DNA from: Nonomuraea turcica
GTDB lineage: Bacteria > Actinomycetota > Actinomycetes > Streptosporangiales > Streptosporangiaceae
Reading direction: 5' to 3'
DNA: 64,000 nt
Assembly: GCF_030718205.1 (NCBI RefSeq)
Contig: NZ_JAUZQF010000009.1
Location: 186,001 to 250,000 of the forward strand
The translations under genes and the position numbers were made by a program. Position 1 is the stretch's first letter; each line of letters opens with the position of its first letter. The notes beneath the pieces were generated by a model. It saw only the letters and a program-made list of their open reading frames with translations. It searched no databases and was not told the origin of the DNA. Shown here piece by piece: positions 43,586-52,469 of this stretch.

Positions 43586-43774
43586 TTAGGCCCGCTCACG
43601 GACTGCGACCGCGACGCGTGCCCTCCGGCGTTGCTCGCGGATGATGACCGCCAGTTCTTCAACTGAGCGGCCCCCGGGGACATAGGCGGCGCAGGCGGCC
43701 TCCTCGGGGGAGAGAGCGTCACGGCGGGCCCGCGCTTCCGCGGCGGCAGCAAGTGCTTCGGCGCGGGTCGTCAT
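43586..43774 (-). CDS. Small charged helical protein
   Basis: A 62-residue protein (MTTRAEALAAAAEARARRDA, AAYVPGGRSVEELAVIIREQ). It looks like the short actinobacterial proteins with an ...AYVPGG-x-SVxEL motif, whose function is not known. It is divergent from recD2 with 97 bp between them. Confidence 0.6.
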   Translation of the reverse strand: MTTRAEALAAAAEARARRDALSPEEAACAAYVPGGRSVEELAVIIREQRRRARVAVAVRERA

Positions 43775-43871
43775 ACCCCCACCTTCGCACGAGCATGCGA
43801 ACGACTGTCCGTGAGATGCCTCACGCTGGCTGCTCTACTCTTGCGGCAAAGCAGGCGAGAGAGGAGTTTGC

Positions 43872-46085
43872 GTGAAGCCGGGCGCGGATGGTTCACTCGT
43901 TTCATCCTTCGATGCGGTCCTCGAACGCATCACCTACGCCAACGAGGACACCGGCTACACCATCGCCCGCGTCGCCACCGAACGCTCCGGCTCCGAGCTG
44001 CTGACCGTCGTCGGCCCGCTGCTGGGCGCCCAGGTGGGGGAGTCGCTGCGGCTGCAGGGCCGCTGGACCTCCCATCCTCGCTACGGCCGCCAGTTCGAGG
44101 TGTGGTCTTACACCACCGTCCTGCCGGCCACCGTCCAGGGCATCCGCCGCTACCTCGGCTCCGGCCTCATCAAGGGGATCGGCCCGAAGATGGCCGAGCG
44201 GATCGTCGACCACTTCGGCACCGCCACCCTCGACGTCATCGAGCAGCACCCCGAACGCCTGACCGAGGTGCCGGGCCTGGGCCCCAAACGCACCAAGATG
44301 ATCGCCGCCGCCTGGGACGAACAGAAGATCATCAAAGAGGTGATGATCTTCCTGCAGGGCGTCGGCGTGTCCACCTCGATCGCGGTGCGCATCTTCAAGC
44401 AGTACGGCGAGCAGTCCATCTCCGTCGTCAGGACCCAGCCGTACAAGCTGGCCGACGACGTGTGGGGGATCGGGTTCAAGACCGCCGACACCATCGCTCA
44501 GGCCGTCGGCATCCCGCACGACAGCCCCGAACGCGTCAAGGCCGGCCTGCGCTACACCCTGTCGCAGGCCGCCGACGACGGCCACTGCTACCTGCCGGCC
44601 CCCAACCTGGTCGCCGACGCCGTCAAGATCCTCGACGTGGGCGCCGACCTCGTCGCCGCCTGCCTGGAGGACCTCGTCGCCGAGGAAGGCGTCGTGCGCG
44701 AGCCCGTCCCCGCCGGAGACTCCGTGGTGCCCGCCGTCTACCTGCCGCCCTTCCACCGCGCCGAGCAGTCGCTGGCCTCCGGCCTGCTGACCCTGCTGCG
44801 CAGCGGCCACGACCGGCTCAAGGCCTTCGCCGACGTCGACTGGGCCAAGGCCGAGGCCTGGCTGCACGGCCAGAGCGGCGTCGAGCTCGCCCCCGAGCAG
44901 CGCCAGGCCGTCCGCCTGGCCCTGACCGAGAAACTGGCCGTGCTGACCGGCGGGCCCGGCTGCGGCAAAAGCTTCACCGTACGCTCCATCGTGCTGCTGG
45001 CCCGCGCCAAACGCGCCCGCGTCATCCTGGCCGCCCCGACCGGCCGCGCCGCCAAACGCCTGGCCGAGCTGACCGGTCACGAGGCCACCACCGTCCACCG
45101 GCTGCTGCAGCTGCGGCCCGGCGGAGACGCCACCTTCGACCGCGACAACCCCCTGGACGCCGACCTGGTCGTCGTCGACGAGGCCTCCATGCTCGACCTG
45201 CTGCTGGCCAACAAGCTCGTCAAAGCCGTCGCCCCGGGCGCGCACCTGCTGTTCGTCGGCGACGTCGACCAGCTGCCGTCCGTCGGCGCCGGCGAGGTCC
45301 TCAAAGACCTGCTGGCCGCCGCCGACATCCCCCGCGTCCGGCTCACCCAGGTCTTCCGCCAGGCCCAGCAGTCCGGCGTCGTCGTCAACGCCCACCGCGT
45401 CAACACCGGCCGCCACCCCGTCCTGGAGGGCATGAAGGACTTCTTCCTGTTCCCCTGCGAGGAGCCGGAGGAGATCGCCGCCCTGACCGTCGACGTCGTC
45501 TCCCGCCGCATCCCCGCCCGCTTCCGCCTCGACCCCCGCCGCGACGTGCAGGTCCTGGCCCCCATGCACCGCGGCGCGGCCGGCGCCGGCGCGCTCAACG
45601 CCGCCCTGCAGGAAGCCCTCACCCCCGCCGTCGAGGGCATGCCCGAACGCCGCTACGGCGGCCGCGTCTTCCGCGTCGGCGACAAGGTCACCCAGCTGCG
45701 CAACAACTACGACAAAGGCGCGGCCGGGGTGTTCAACGGCACCGTCGGCATCGTCACCGACATCCGGCCCGACGAGCACAAGCTCACCGTCCTGACCGAC
45801 GAGGACGAACCGGTCGACTACGCCTTCGACGAACTCGACGAGCTCGCCCACGCCTACGCCGTGTCCATCCACCGCTCTCAGGGCAGCGAATACCCCGCCG
45901 TCGTCATCCCGCTGGCCACCAGCGCCTGGATGATGCTGCAGCGCAACCTCCTCTACACCGCCATCACCCGCGCCAAGAAGCTCGTGGTGATCGTCGGCTC
46001 GCGGCGGGCGCTGGCCCAGGCCGTGCGCACCAAGGGCGCGGGACGCCGGCACACCGGCCTCACGCACCGCCTGACGCCGCGTTGA
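43872..46085 (+). CDS. recD2: RecD2-type ATP-dependent DNA helicase
   Basis: A 737-residue superfamily 1B helicase. The N-terminal OB-like and helix-hairpin-helix part (GSGLIKGIGPKMAERIVDHF, VPGLGPKRTKMIA) is typical of RecD2, which works without RecBC. The motor starts at Walker A (GGPGCGKSFT, about residue 360), with LVVVDEASMLDL as Walker B, LVGDVDQLPSVGAGEVL-like motif III, RLTQVFRQA, and SIHRSQGSEYPAV and YTAITRAKKLV near the C-terminus. It unwinds DNA 5' to 3' and helps in repair. GTG 43872 follows GAGAGGAG. It is a stand-alone gene. Confidence 0.93.
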   Translation: MKPGADGSLVSSFDAVLERITYANEDTGYTIARVATERSGSELLTVVGPLLGAQVGESLRLQGRWTSHPRYGRQFEVWSYTTVLPATVQGIRRYLGSGLIKGIGPKMAERIVDHFGTATLDVIEQHPERLTEVPGLGPKRTKMIAAAWDEQKIIKEVMIFLQGVGVSTSIAVRIFKQYGEQSISVVRTQPYKLADDVWGIGFKTADTIAQAVGIPHDSPERVKAGLRYTLSQAADDGHCYLPAPNLVADAVKILDVGADLVAACLEDLVAEEGVVREPVPAGDSVVPAVYLPPFHRAEQSLASGLLTLLRSGHDRLKAFADVDWAKAEAWLHGQSGVELAPEQRQAVRLALTEKLAVLTGGPGCGKSFTVRSIVLLARAKRARVILAAPTGRAAKRLAELTGHEATTVHRLLQLRPGGDATFDRDNPLDADLVVVDEASMLDLLLANKLVKAVAPGAHLLFVGDVDQLPSVGAGEVLKDLLAAADIPRVRLTQVFRQAQQSGVVVNAHRVNTGRHPVLEGMKDFFLFPCEEPEEIAALTVDVVSRRIPARFRLDPRRDVQVLAPMHRGAAGAGALNAALQEALTPAVEGMPERRYGGRVFRVGDKVTQLRNNYDKGAAGVFNGTVGIVTDIRPDEHKLTVLTDEDEPVDYAFDELDELAHAYAVSIHRSQGSEYPAVVIPLATSAWMMLQRNLLYTAITRAKKLVVIVGSRRALAQAVRTKGAGRRHTGLTHRLTPR

Positions 46086-46208
46086 CCTGCGCCTGACCAC
46101 AACAAGTGATCTAAATGTGACCGAACTCTCCCAAATCATTCGTCGTCTTACATGCAGGAGCATTAAGGTTTTTGAGGTGCCTTTGGTGCCCTGGGGGAGA
46201 GGACAATC
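46086..46208 (+). promoter_or_regulatory. Promoter region of the L,D-transpeptidase gene
   Basis: The 123-bp gap has an A+T-rich part (GTGATCTAAATGTGACCG, CATTAAGGTTTTTGAGG) and ends in GGGGGAGAGGA, a strong ribosome-binding site for TTG 46209. No specific sigma consensus can be fixed. Confidence 0.4.
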
Positions 46209-47408
46209 TTGAACGTTACGCCCACATGGAGGAGACCGGCCGCCGCCACTGTCGCGCTGCTGGCCGCGGCCGCCCTGACCACCTCCTGCTCGAACGGCGG
46301 CACCACCACCACCGCCGACCCCGGCGTACCGGAAACCACCACCACGCCCACCCCCCAGGCACCCACCGTCACCATCACACCCGCCGAGGGCAGCGCCAAG
46401 ATCAACCCCGACAAGAAGATCGTCATCACCGCCGCCGGCGGCGCCCTCGAGGACGTCGCCGTCACCACCGGCGACGAGCAGATCGAGGGCCGCTTCAACG
46501 CCGACAAGACCCGATGGGTCTCCAAAACCCCGCTCAAGCCCTCCACCGGCTACACCGTCACCGCCAAGGCCGGCGCCACCACCGCCACCAGCGCCTTCAC
46601 CACGGCCAAACCGCAGCGCGCCCTGCAGGTCATCGACGTGACCCCCAACGCCAAGGGCGAGACCATCGGCGTCGGCGCCCCCATCATCGTCACCTTCAAC
46701 CAGCCCGTCGACAACAAGGCCACCATCGAACGCGCCCTCGAAGTCGACGCGGAAAAACCGGTCGAAGGCGCCTGGCGCTGGGTCGACGACACCAAGGCCA
46801 TCTACCGCACCGCGAAATACTGGCCCGCCCACCAGAAGGTGACGTTCAACGCCCACATCACCGGTATCAAGGGCGGCAAGGGCCTGTACGGCACCAAGGA
46901 CTACACCGCCACTCTCAAGATCGGCGCCAAGCAGATCAGCAAGGTCGACACCCGCACCAAGCGTATGTACGTCTACCAGGACGGCAAACGCGTGCAGACC
47001 ATGCGCATCAGCGCCGGCATGGCGACCACCCGCGAATACACCACCACCTCCGGCGTTCACCTGACCATGGAACGTGGCAGCCCCGTCCGCATGATCTCCC
47101 CCGGCCGCAAGAAGGGCGACCCCGGCTACTACGACGTGATGATCGACCACGCCGTCCGCATCTCCAACTCCGGCGAGTACGTCCACGCCAAGAACAACGT
47201 CTGGGCCCAAGGCGTGCGCAACGTCAGCCACGGCTGCATCAACGCCCGCCCCGACCAGGCCAAATGGTTCTACGACAACGTCCAGCGCGGCGACGTCGTC
47301 GAAGTCGTCGGCACCGACCGCGAACTGGAATGGAACAACGGCTGGGGCTATTGGCAGATGTCGTTCAAGGAGTGGAAGAAGGGCAGCGCCCTCAACGGCA
47401 AGGCCTGA
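46209..47408 (+). CDS. L,D-transpeptidase lipoprotein
   Basis: A 399-residue cell-wall enzyme. The signal peptide ends in a lipobox (LTTSC), so it is a lipoprotein. Two Ig-like domains follow (about residues 50-150 and 150-245). The C-terminal YkuD domain has HLTMERGSPVRMISPG and the catalytic VSHGCINARP with Cys near residue 342. Such enzymes make 3-3 cross-links in actinobacterial peptidoglycan. The start is TTG 46209 after GGGAGAGGA. The order lipobox, Ig, Ig, YkuD matches mycobacterial Ldt proteins. Confidence 0.92.
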   Translation: MNVTPTWRRPAAATVALLAAAALTTSCSNGGTTTTADPGVPETTTTPTPQAPTVTITPAEGSAKINPDKKIVITAAGGALEDVAVTTGDEQIEGRFNADKTRWVSKTPLKPSTGYTVTAKAGATTATSAFTTAKPQRALQVIDVTPNAKGETIGVGAPIIVTFNQPVDNKATIERALEVDAEKPVEGAWRWVDDTKAIYRTAKYWPAHQKVTFNAHITGIKGGKGLYGTKDYTATLKIGAKQISKVDTRTKRMYVYQDGKRVQTMRISAGMATTREYTTTSGVHLTMERGSPVRMISPGRKKGDPGYYDVMIDHAVRISNSGEYVHAKNNVWAQGVRNVSHGCINARPDQAKWFYDNVQRGDVVEVVGTDRELEWNNGWGYWQMSFKEWKKGSALNGKA

Positions 47409-47536
47409 CCCCGGCACCCCCGGGCCGGCCCCCGCTGCCGCGCACCGGCGCCTGCTCCGGCTCGGCCGGCGCACCAGCGTGATCGCTCGTTCCCATGGAC
47501 CGGCTGACCCGGGTTGCCGCCGTTAAGCTGATCTTC

Positions 47537-48100
47537 GTGAGAGATGGACATGAGGCCTCCGTGATCCTGCCCGAACCACGGACCGCGATCGAGGCCGCCG
47601 ACATCGAGCGGGTCCGGGCGCTCCTCGGCGGCCCCGACCCATGGGGACGGGGGACCCCGCTGCACCTCACCGCGTCCGCGCTTGTCGTCCATCCGCCCAC
47701 CCAGCGCGTGCTGCTGCGCTGGCACGCCCGTCAGCAGGCATGGCTTCAGGTCGGTGGCCACGCCGACGCCGGCGAGTCCGACCCGTTGCAGATCGCGCTG
47801 CGGGAGGGAGCCGAGGAGACGGGGCTGACCGATCTGACGCCGTGGCCGGATGGGCGTCCCGTTCACCTGGTGATCGTCCCCGTACCGGCGGCGCCGCACG
47901 AGCCTGCCCACGAGCATGCCGACCTGCGCTTCCTGCTGGTCACCGACACGCCGGACGCGGTGCGGCCCGAGAAACCCGACTCGCCGCTGCGCTGGCTCTC
48001 GCTCGCTGAAGCACGGGAGCTGACCACAGAGGCCAACACGCGCGAGACCATCGACCGCGCCGCCGCCCTCCTCGGCGCTGCTCATCCACGACAGACCTGA
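47537..48100 (+). CDS. NUDIX hydrolase
   Basis: A protein of about 187 residues. The NUDIX box is complete (GGHADAGESDPLQIAL, then REGAEETGL), with HLTASALVVHPPTQRVLLRW before it. It probably cleaves a nucleoside diphosphate derivative or other pyrophosphate. GTG 47537 sits 6-8 bases after GTTAAGCT, a -10-like sequence, suggesting a leaderless transcript; ATG 47495 would add 14 residues. Confidence 0.85.
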   Translation: MRDGHEASVILPEPRTAIEAADIERVRALLGGPDPWGRGTPLHLTASALVVHPPTQRVLLRWHARQQAWLQVGGHADAGESDPLQIALREGAEETGLTDLTPWPDGRPVHLVIVPVPAAPHEPAHEHADLRFLLVTDTPDAVRPEKPDSPLRWLSLAEARELTTEANTRETIDRAAALLGAAHPRQT

Positions 48101-48266
48101 CCTGCGTCCTGATGCCGAGCGGCTGACCCGGCGTCGCTCGAGCCCAGGTCGATGTGCACGTAGTGCGGCTCGTGGGGGAGGCGGGGTTCTTGTGGAGGTC
48201 GCAGGCGCGGCTCATGGGGCCGGCCTGCGTGGATCAGGGCCGCTGCAGCGGTGCGACTGCGCAAGG

Positions 48267-49031
48267 CTACCAGGGCAGCAGGCCGTCTTCGCTGAAGAAC
48301 CCCGCGGCGGGTCCGTCGGTGCCGAGCGTGGCCAAGCGCACCACGACCGCAGCGCCCTGCGCGGGGGTGAGGGACCCGCTGTGGTTGTTGCTGTCGGTGG
48401 CGACGAAGCCCGGGGCGGCGGCGTTGACGAGGATGCCGTCCTTGCGCAGCTCATTGGCGTACTGCACGGTCAGCGCGTTCAGCGCGGACTTCGACGGCGT
48501 GTACGCGGCCGACGGCAGCAGGGCTGCGAACGGGCCGTCCGGGTCGCTGGTGAGGGTCAGCGACCCGGCGTGACTGCTGACGTTGACGATGCGCGCCGCC
48601 GGCGAGCGCCGCAGCAGCGGCAGCATCGCGTTGATCACCGCGATCACCCCGAAAACGTTGGTCTCGAACACCGCCCGGACCATGTCCAGGTCGACCGAGC
48701 TGGGGACCTGATCGTAGGCGTCTTGCGGCGAGACCGTCCCGGAGCCGGTGATACCCGCGTTGTTGACCAGCACGTCAAGGCGGCCCACGCGCTCCTCGAC
48801 CCACCTGGCGGCCTCCTGCACGCTGGTCAGGTCGGTGACGTCCAGGGCGACCGCGTGCGCGTCACCGCCCGCCGCGCGCACCGCCGCAGCGGCCTCCTGG
48901 CCGCGCCGCGGATCTCTCGCGCCGATCACCACCGTCATGCCCATCGCCGCAAGCCGCTCGGCGATCGCGCGGCCGATCCCCTTGTTCGCCCCGGTGACCA
49001 TCGCCACCTTCTGTGTGGTGTGCTCGTTCAT
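48267..49031 (-). CDS. SDR-family oxidoreductase
   Basis: A 254-residue classical SDR: VAMVTGANKGIGRAIAERLA is the NAD(P) motif, VLVNNAG stabilises the core, and the catalytic residues are Ser in VNVSSHAG and Tyr/Lys in AAYTPSKSAL. AGGAG precedes ATG 49031. It is divergent from the ECF41-type sigma gene and has a TGTCACA/GATC promoter of the same form as that gene, so it is probably a target of that sigma factor. The substrate, an alcohol or ketone, is unknown. Confidence 0.9.
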   Translation of the reverse strand: MNEHTTQKVAMVTGANKGIGRAIAERLAAMGMTVVIGARDPRRGQEAAAAVRAAGGDAHAVALDVTDLTSVQEAARWVEERVGRLDVLVNNAGITGSGTVSPQDAYDQVPSSVDLDMVRAVFETNVFGVIAVINAMLPLLRRSPAARIVNVSSHAGSLTLTSDPDGPFAALLPSAAYTPSKSALNALTVQYANELRKDGILVNAAAPGFVATDSNNHSGSLTPAQGAAVVVRLATLGTDGPAAGFFSEDGLLPW

Positions 49032-49112
49032 GACCAAACTCCTGTCGGGGACGGTCTGTTTCGTGGAGTTGCCTGCCGCGCGGTCGTTCGCGCGGCGTCC
49101 TGACGAGCAAGA

Positions 49113-49139
49113 GATCCCGGCGACCCGAGCCCTGTGACA
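49113..49139 (-). promoter_or_regulatory. Putative ECF promoter of the SDR gene
   Basis: On the minus strand, TGTCACA (49139-49133) is followed after 16 bases by GATC (49116-49113). The neighbouring sigma gene carries the same pair at the same spacing on the other strand. TGTCACA is the known -35 element of the ECF41 sigma group. Confidence 0.7.
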
Positions 49140-49173
49140 GCGCGGCGCTGTGACGTGCATCACCGATCACGGG

Positions 49174-49200
49174 TGTCACAAAGCGGAGGGGACCGGGATC
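49174..49200 (+). promoter_or_regulatory. Putative autoregulated ECF promoter
   Basis: TGTCACA (49174-49180), 16 bases, GATC (49197-49200). It lies 42 bp before the sigma-gene ATG and mirrors the promoter of the divergent SDR gene; the shared CCGGGATC at the -10 end strengthens the match. Confidence 0.7.
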
Positions 49201-49241
49201 GTATGCATGCACGGTCGAGAACGAACAGGCAGGAAGCAGCA

Positions 49242-50183
49242 ATGAGCGAACGCAGCGAGCAACCGACGAACACAGCCGGGCCCCTCGCTCGTGGCAGCAT
49301 CCGCATCGACTCCGCTGTGGACGCGGCCACCGAGGTGTTCCTCGCCCACCGCAACCTGCTGTTCACGGTGGCCTACGAGCTGCTCGGCTCGGCCGCCGAC
49401 GCCGAGGACGTCCTGCAGGAGACCTGGCTGCGGTGGGCGGGCATCGACCACGCCACCGTGCTGGACCGGCGCGCCTACATGGTCAAGATCACCACCCGGC
49501 AGGCGCTGAAACGGCTGCGCACGCTCGGCCGGCGCAAGGAGTCCTACGTCGGCCCCTGGCTGCCCGAGCCGCTGCTGACCGCCCCGGACGTGGCCGAGGA
49601 TGTGGAGCTGGCCGACAGCGTCTCGATGGCGATGCTGCTGGTGCTGGAGACGCTCACCCCGACCGAGCGGGCGGTGTTCGTGCTGCGCGAGGTGTTCGAC
49701 CTGGACTACGACGAGATCGCCGACGCCGTCGGCAAGAGCCCAGCCGCGGTCCGCCAGATCGCCCACCGGGCACGGACCCACGTCGCCGCGCGCCGACCCC
49801 GCGGGAGCGTCACCCCGGCCCAGACCCGCGATGCGCTGCAGGCGTTCCAGCGCGCGGTCGAAACCGGCGACCTGCAGAGCCTGCTCGACATCCTCGCCCC
49901 CGACGTCGTCCTGTTGACCGACGGCGGTGGAGTCGTGCAGGCCGCGCTGGCGCCCGTCGTGGGGGCCGATCAGGTGGCCGGCGTGCTGGGCAGGATCGCC
50001 GGCACGGCGTCGCTGCAACCGGCCCAGGTCAACGGCTACCCGGCGCTGCTCCTCCGGCGGGGCGGCGAGACCGACACCGTCATGGCGGTGCGCATCGACG
50101 ACGGCCTCATCACCGGGCTCTACGCCGTGCGCAATCCCGAGAAACTGTCGCGGGTCCAGCATGAGACTGCCCTGCACCGCTGA
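49242..50183 (+). CDS. ECF41-type sigma factor with a SnoaL-like C-terminal domain
   Basis: A 313-residue protein. Region 2 is LLFTVAYELLGSAADAEDVL and QETWLRWAGID; region 4 is FDLDYDEIADAVGKSPAAVR. The last 105 residues (from ALQAFQRAVETGDLQSLLDI) form a SnoaL-like/NTF2-fold domain; in ECF41 factors this extra part replaces the anti-sigma factor and modulates activity. No anti-sigma gene is near, as expected. The divergent SDR fits the usual ECF41 partners (SDRs, CMD-type and epimerase proteins). GGAAG precedes ATG 49242. Confidence 0.9.
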   Translation: MSERSEQPTNTAGPLARGSIRIDSAVDAATEVFLAHRNLLFTVAYELLGSAADAEDVLQETWLRWAGIDHATVLDRRAYMVKITTRQALKRLRTLGRRKESYVGPWLPEPLLTAPDVAEDVELADSVSMAMLLVLETLTPTERAVFVLREVFDLDYDEIADAVGKSPAAVRQIAHRARTHVAARRPRGSVTPAQTRDALQAFQRAVETGDLQSLLDILAPDVVLLTDGGGVVQAALAPVVGADQVAGVLGRIAGTASLQPAQVNGYPALLLRRGGETDTVMAVRIDDGLITGLYAVRNPEKLSRVQHETALHR

Positions 50184-50336
50184 GTCGCCCTGATCGCGAT
50201 CGCCACCATGCCCGTCAGGGCGCTGTTGTTTGTGACCGCCAGGCGCGGCGTCACTCACCCTCCGTCCGCCTCTCAGGAGCAGGCCGGCCTTGAGCCCCGG
50301 CACGTCCGCCCTGGCACCACCCCTTACAGTGGCGGC

Positions 50337-50834
50337 GTGAAGATCCGTCAAGGCACACCCGACGACATCCCCGCCGTGCTGGCCATGTTCGACGGCGCCG
50401 TCGCCTGGCTGACCGCCCGGGGACGCACCGGCCAGTGGGGCAGCCGGCCCTTCACCGGCGACCCGCGCCGCACCCGGCAGATCACCAGCTGGGCCGAAAG
50501 CGGCGGCATGCGCATCGCCGACATCGACGCCACCCCCGCCGGCTGCGTCGTCGTCGGCTCCGCGCACGACTACGTCACCCCCGCCGCCGAACCCGAGCTC
50601 TACGTCCAGGCCCTGGTCACCGACCGCCGCCACGCCGGCCGCCAGGTCGGGCGCACCCTGCTGGACTGGGCCGCGCAGCACGCCCGCAGCCTCGGTGTCG
50701 GCCTGCTGCGCGTCGACTGCTACGCCGGCGATGACGGCCGTCTCGTCGCCTACTACGAAAGCTGCGGCTTCACCCGTGCCGAACCCTTCACCGTGGGGGA
50801 GTGGCCCGGCATGCTCCTGCACCGCCGTCCATGA
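50337..50834 (+). CDS. GNAT-family acetyltransferase
   Basis: A 165-residue protein with the GNAT fold: IRQGTPDDIPAVLAMFDGAV at the start, ELYVQALVTDRRHAGRQVG with the acetyl-CoA loop, and YYESCGFTRAE near the end. The acyl acceptor is unknown. GTG 50337 is 6 bases after TACAGT, a -10-like hexamer, so the message may be leaderless. The stop is followed at once by a ten-copy 13-bp tandem repeat. Confidence 0.85.
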   Translation: MKIRQGTPDDIPAVLAMFDGAVAWLTARGRTGQWGSRPFTGDPRRTRQITSWAESGGMRIADIDATPAGCVVVGSAHDYVTPAAEPELYVQALVTDRRHAGRQVGRTLLDWAAQHARSLGVGLLRVDCYAGDDGRLVAYYESCGFTRAEPFTVGEWPGMLLHRRP

Positions 50835-50964
50835 CCACGTTGCCGGTCCACGTTGCCGGTCCACGTTGCCGGTCCACGTTGCCGGTCCACGTTGCCGGTC
50901 CACGTTGCCGGTCCACGTTGCCGGTCCACGTTGCCGGTCCACGTTGCCGGTCCACGTTGCCGGC
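50835..50964. repeat. Tandem repeat, ten copies of a 13-bp unit
   Basis: CCACGTTGCCGGT repeats ten times head to tail; the copies are identical except for the final base of the last. It starts at the first base after the GNAT stop codon. Thirteen is not a multiple of three, so it is not a coding repeat. Each unit has a CCGG and an ACGT. The near-perfect identity suggests recent or ongoing slippage. Confidence 0.95.
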
Positions 50965-51133
50965 CTGGCCCTGACCGGGTCGGCCGGCAGGGGTTGAGCC
51001 AGCACCTCGGATGCCGGCCCGGCGAAGACCGCCGGACCGGACAGGGCGGGAGAGTGATCCAGTCCCGGGCAGCGTCCAGGCCGGCCAGGACCTCGCTCCG
51101 GGTAAGGAGCGGTGATCGCCGTGGCCGAAGCCG

Positions 51134-52303
51134 TCAGCGCGGCGGCTTACCGCGCAGCAGCGGATGCGACCGCATCGCCACCTCCAGCTCGCCGGGCAGC
51201 TCGTCACGGTAACGCCCCAGCGTCGACAGATCGCTGTGCCCCAGCACCCGCCGCACCGCGTCCATGTCCACCGCATCGGCCAGCAAATGCGTCGCCGTCG
51301 TATGCCGCAACCCATGCGGCGTCACCGACCGCCGCCGATCCGCATCCACCCGCGCCTGCACCCGATCGATCACCGCCTGCACGTCGCCCCGCGCCAGCCG
51401 CCGCCCCCGCCACGACAACAACAAGGCCTTGTCCTGCACCGCTGGCCGCCCCCGCTCCAGATACACCTGCAGGACCCGCGCCACGTCATCCGGCAACGGC
51501 ACATCCCGCGTACGCCCGCCCTTGCCGAAGATCCGCCAATAGCGCACCCCGTCGTTGGTGAAGAAGTCCTCCACGTTGGCCCGCACCAGCTCCGACACCC
51601 GCGGCCCCACCGTCGACAACAACAACACGATCAGCCCGTCACGCCACTCCGTGCGCTGATCACGCCGTTTGCCCGCCGCCGGCGGCTCCTCCGGCAACGC
51701 ACGCGCCGCCCCGATCAGCCCCTGCGCCTGCTCCCGCGTCAACGCCCGCCGATGCGGCCGCAACCCGCCCCGTTCCTTGGCCGTCACCGTCGAGGCCGTC
51801 ATCGGGTTGATCTGCACCCACCCGGCCAGCGTCGCATGCTGGAACAACGCCGAGATCGACCGCCGGAACCGCGCCTGCGACGACGCCGACTGCCCCGAGG
51901 CGGACTGTCCCGAGGCCGACTGTCCTGCCGCCGCTTGCCTGGCGGTCCCCTCCGCCTGCGGGTCCCCGCCGGATCCCGGCCCGGACCGGGATCCGGCGCG
52001 CCCGCCCGCCGCCGGACCGCCCGCCGACCGCGCACGCGCCGAGCGCCCGTCCGGCTTACGCGCGAACGCCAGCAACACCGCGTCCACGTCCTCGCCCGTC
52101 AGATCGTCCAGCACGACCCCGGCACCGGCCAGCTCCACCAGCGTCGCCACATCCCGCGCATAGACCTCCGCCGTTGACGGCGACAGCGCTCCCGTCAACG
52201 TCCTGGCCCGCACCAGCTCCACATAACGATCCGCCGCCTCGGCCACCGTCAGCCGCTCGAGCTCCGCAGGCCGCACCCCCGGCCACCCCCTCCGCCTTGC
52301 CAC
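51134..52303 (-). CDS. Tyrosine recombinase/integrase (XerC/D type)
   Basis: A protein of about 389 residues with a complete catalytic set: Arg in TVGPRVSELVR, Lys in GKGGRTRDVPL, HGLRHT, the second His in VLGHSDLSTLGRY and the Tyr nucleophile there. The N-terminal core-binding domain (AADRYVELVRARTLTG) is followed by a long linker with GQSAS repeated three times, encoded by 15-bp repeats. The start is uncertain: GTG 52303 avoids an unlikely hydrophobic leader that begins at TTG 52360. Tandem arrays lie on both sides. Confidence 0.82.
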   Translation of the reverse strand: MARRRGWPGVRPAELERLTVAEAADRYVELVRARTLTGALSPSTAEVYARDVATLVELAGAGVVLDDLTGEDVDAVLLAFARKPDGRSARARSAGGPAAGGRAGSRSGPGSGGDPQAEGTARQAAAGQSASGQSASGQSASSQARFRRSISALFQHATLAGWVQINPMTASTVTAKERGGLRPHRRALTREQAQGLIGAARALPEEPPAAGKRRDQRTEWRDGLIVLLLSTVGPRVSELVRANVEDFFTNDGVRYWRIFGKGGRTRDVPLPDDVARVLQVYLERGRPAVQDKALLLSWRGRRLARGDVQAVIDRVQARVDADRRRSVTPHGLRHTTATHLLADAVDMDAVRRVLGHSDLSTLGRYRDELPGELEVAMRSHPLLRGKPPR

Positions 52304-52375
52304 CAACCCGGCCACGACGGTAGCGGCCTGCACCGACAAAAACGCCACCCCGGCAAGCAAGCAACCTCACCCCGG

Positions 52376-52460
52376 TAGGCAGCGTGCTCGGGCAGGCAGC
52401 GTGCTCGGGCAGGCAGCGTCCTCGAGTGAGCGGCGTCCTCGGGCAGGCGATGTCCTCGGA
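52376..52460. repeat. Tandem repeat, five copies of a 17-bp unit
   Basis: Units resembling CAGGCAGCGTGCTCGGG run from 52376 to 52460. The first two differ by one base and later copies diverge further. It lies just upstream of the tyrosine-recombinase gene and ends ten bases before the MurA-like gene stop. Confidence 0.85.
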
Positions 52461-52469
52461 GGAGCAGGG

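Noticed and set aside
43902..47474. A 1,190-codon minus-strand frame
   Set aside because: It is antisense to RecD2 and the L,D-transpeptidase, both of which have complete family motifs. Its Gly/Val/Ala-rich sequence is a by-product of GC-rich third codon positions.
50835..50964. CRISPR array
   Set aside because: The units are 13 bp and contiguous, with no spacers and no cas genes; it is a plain tandem repeat.
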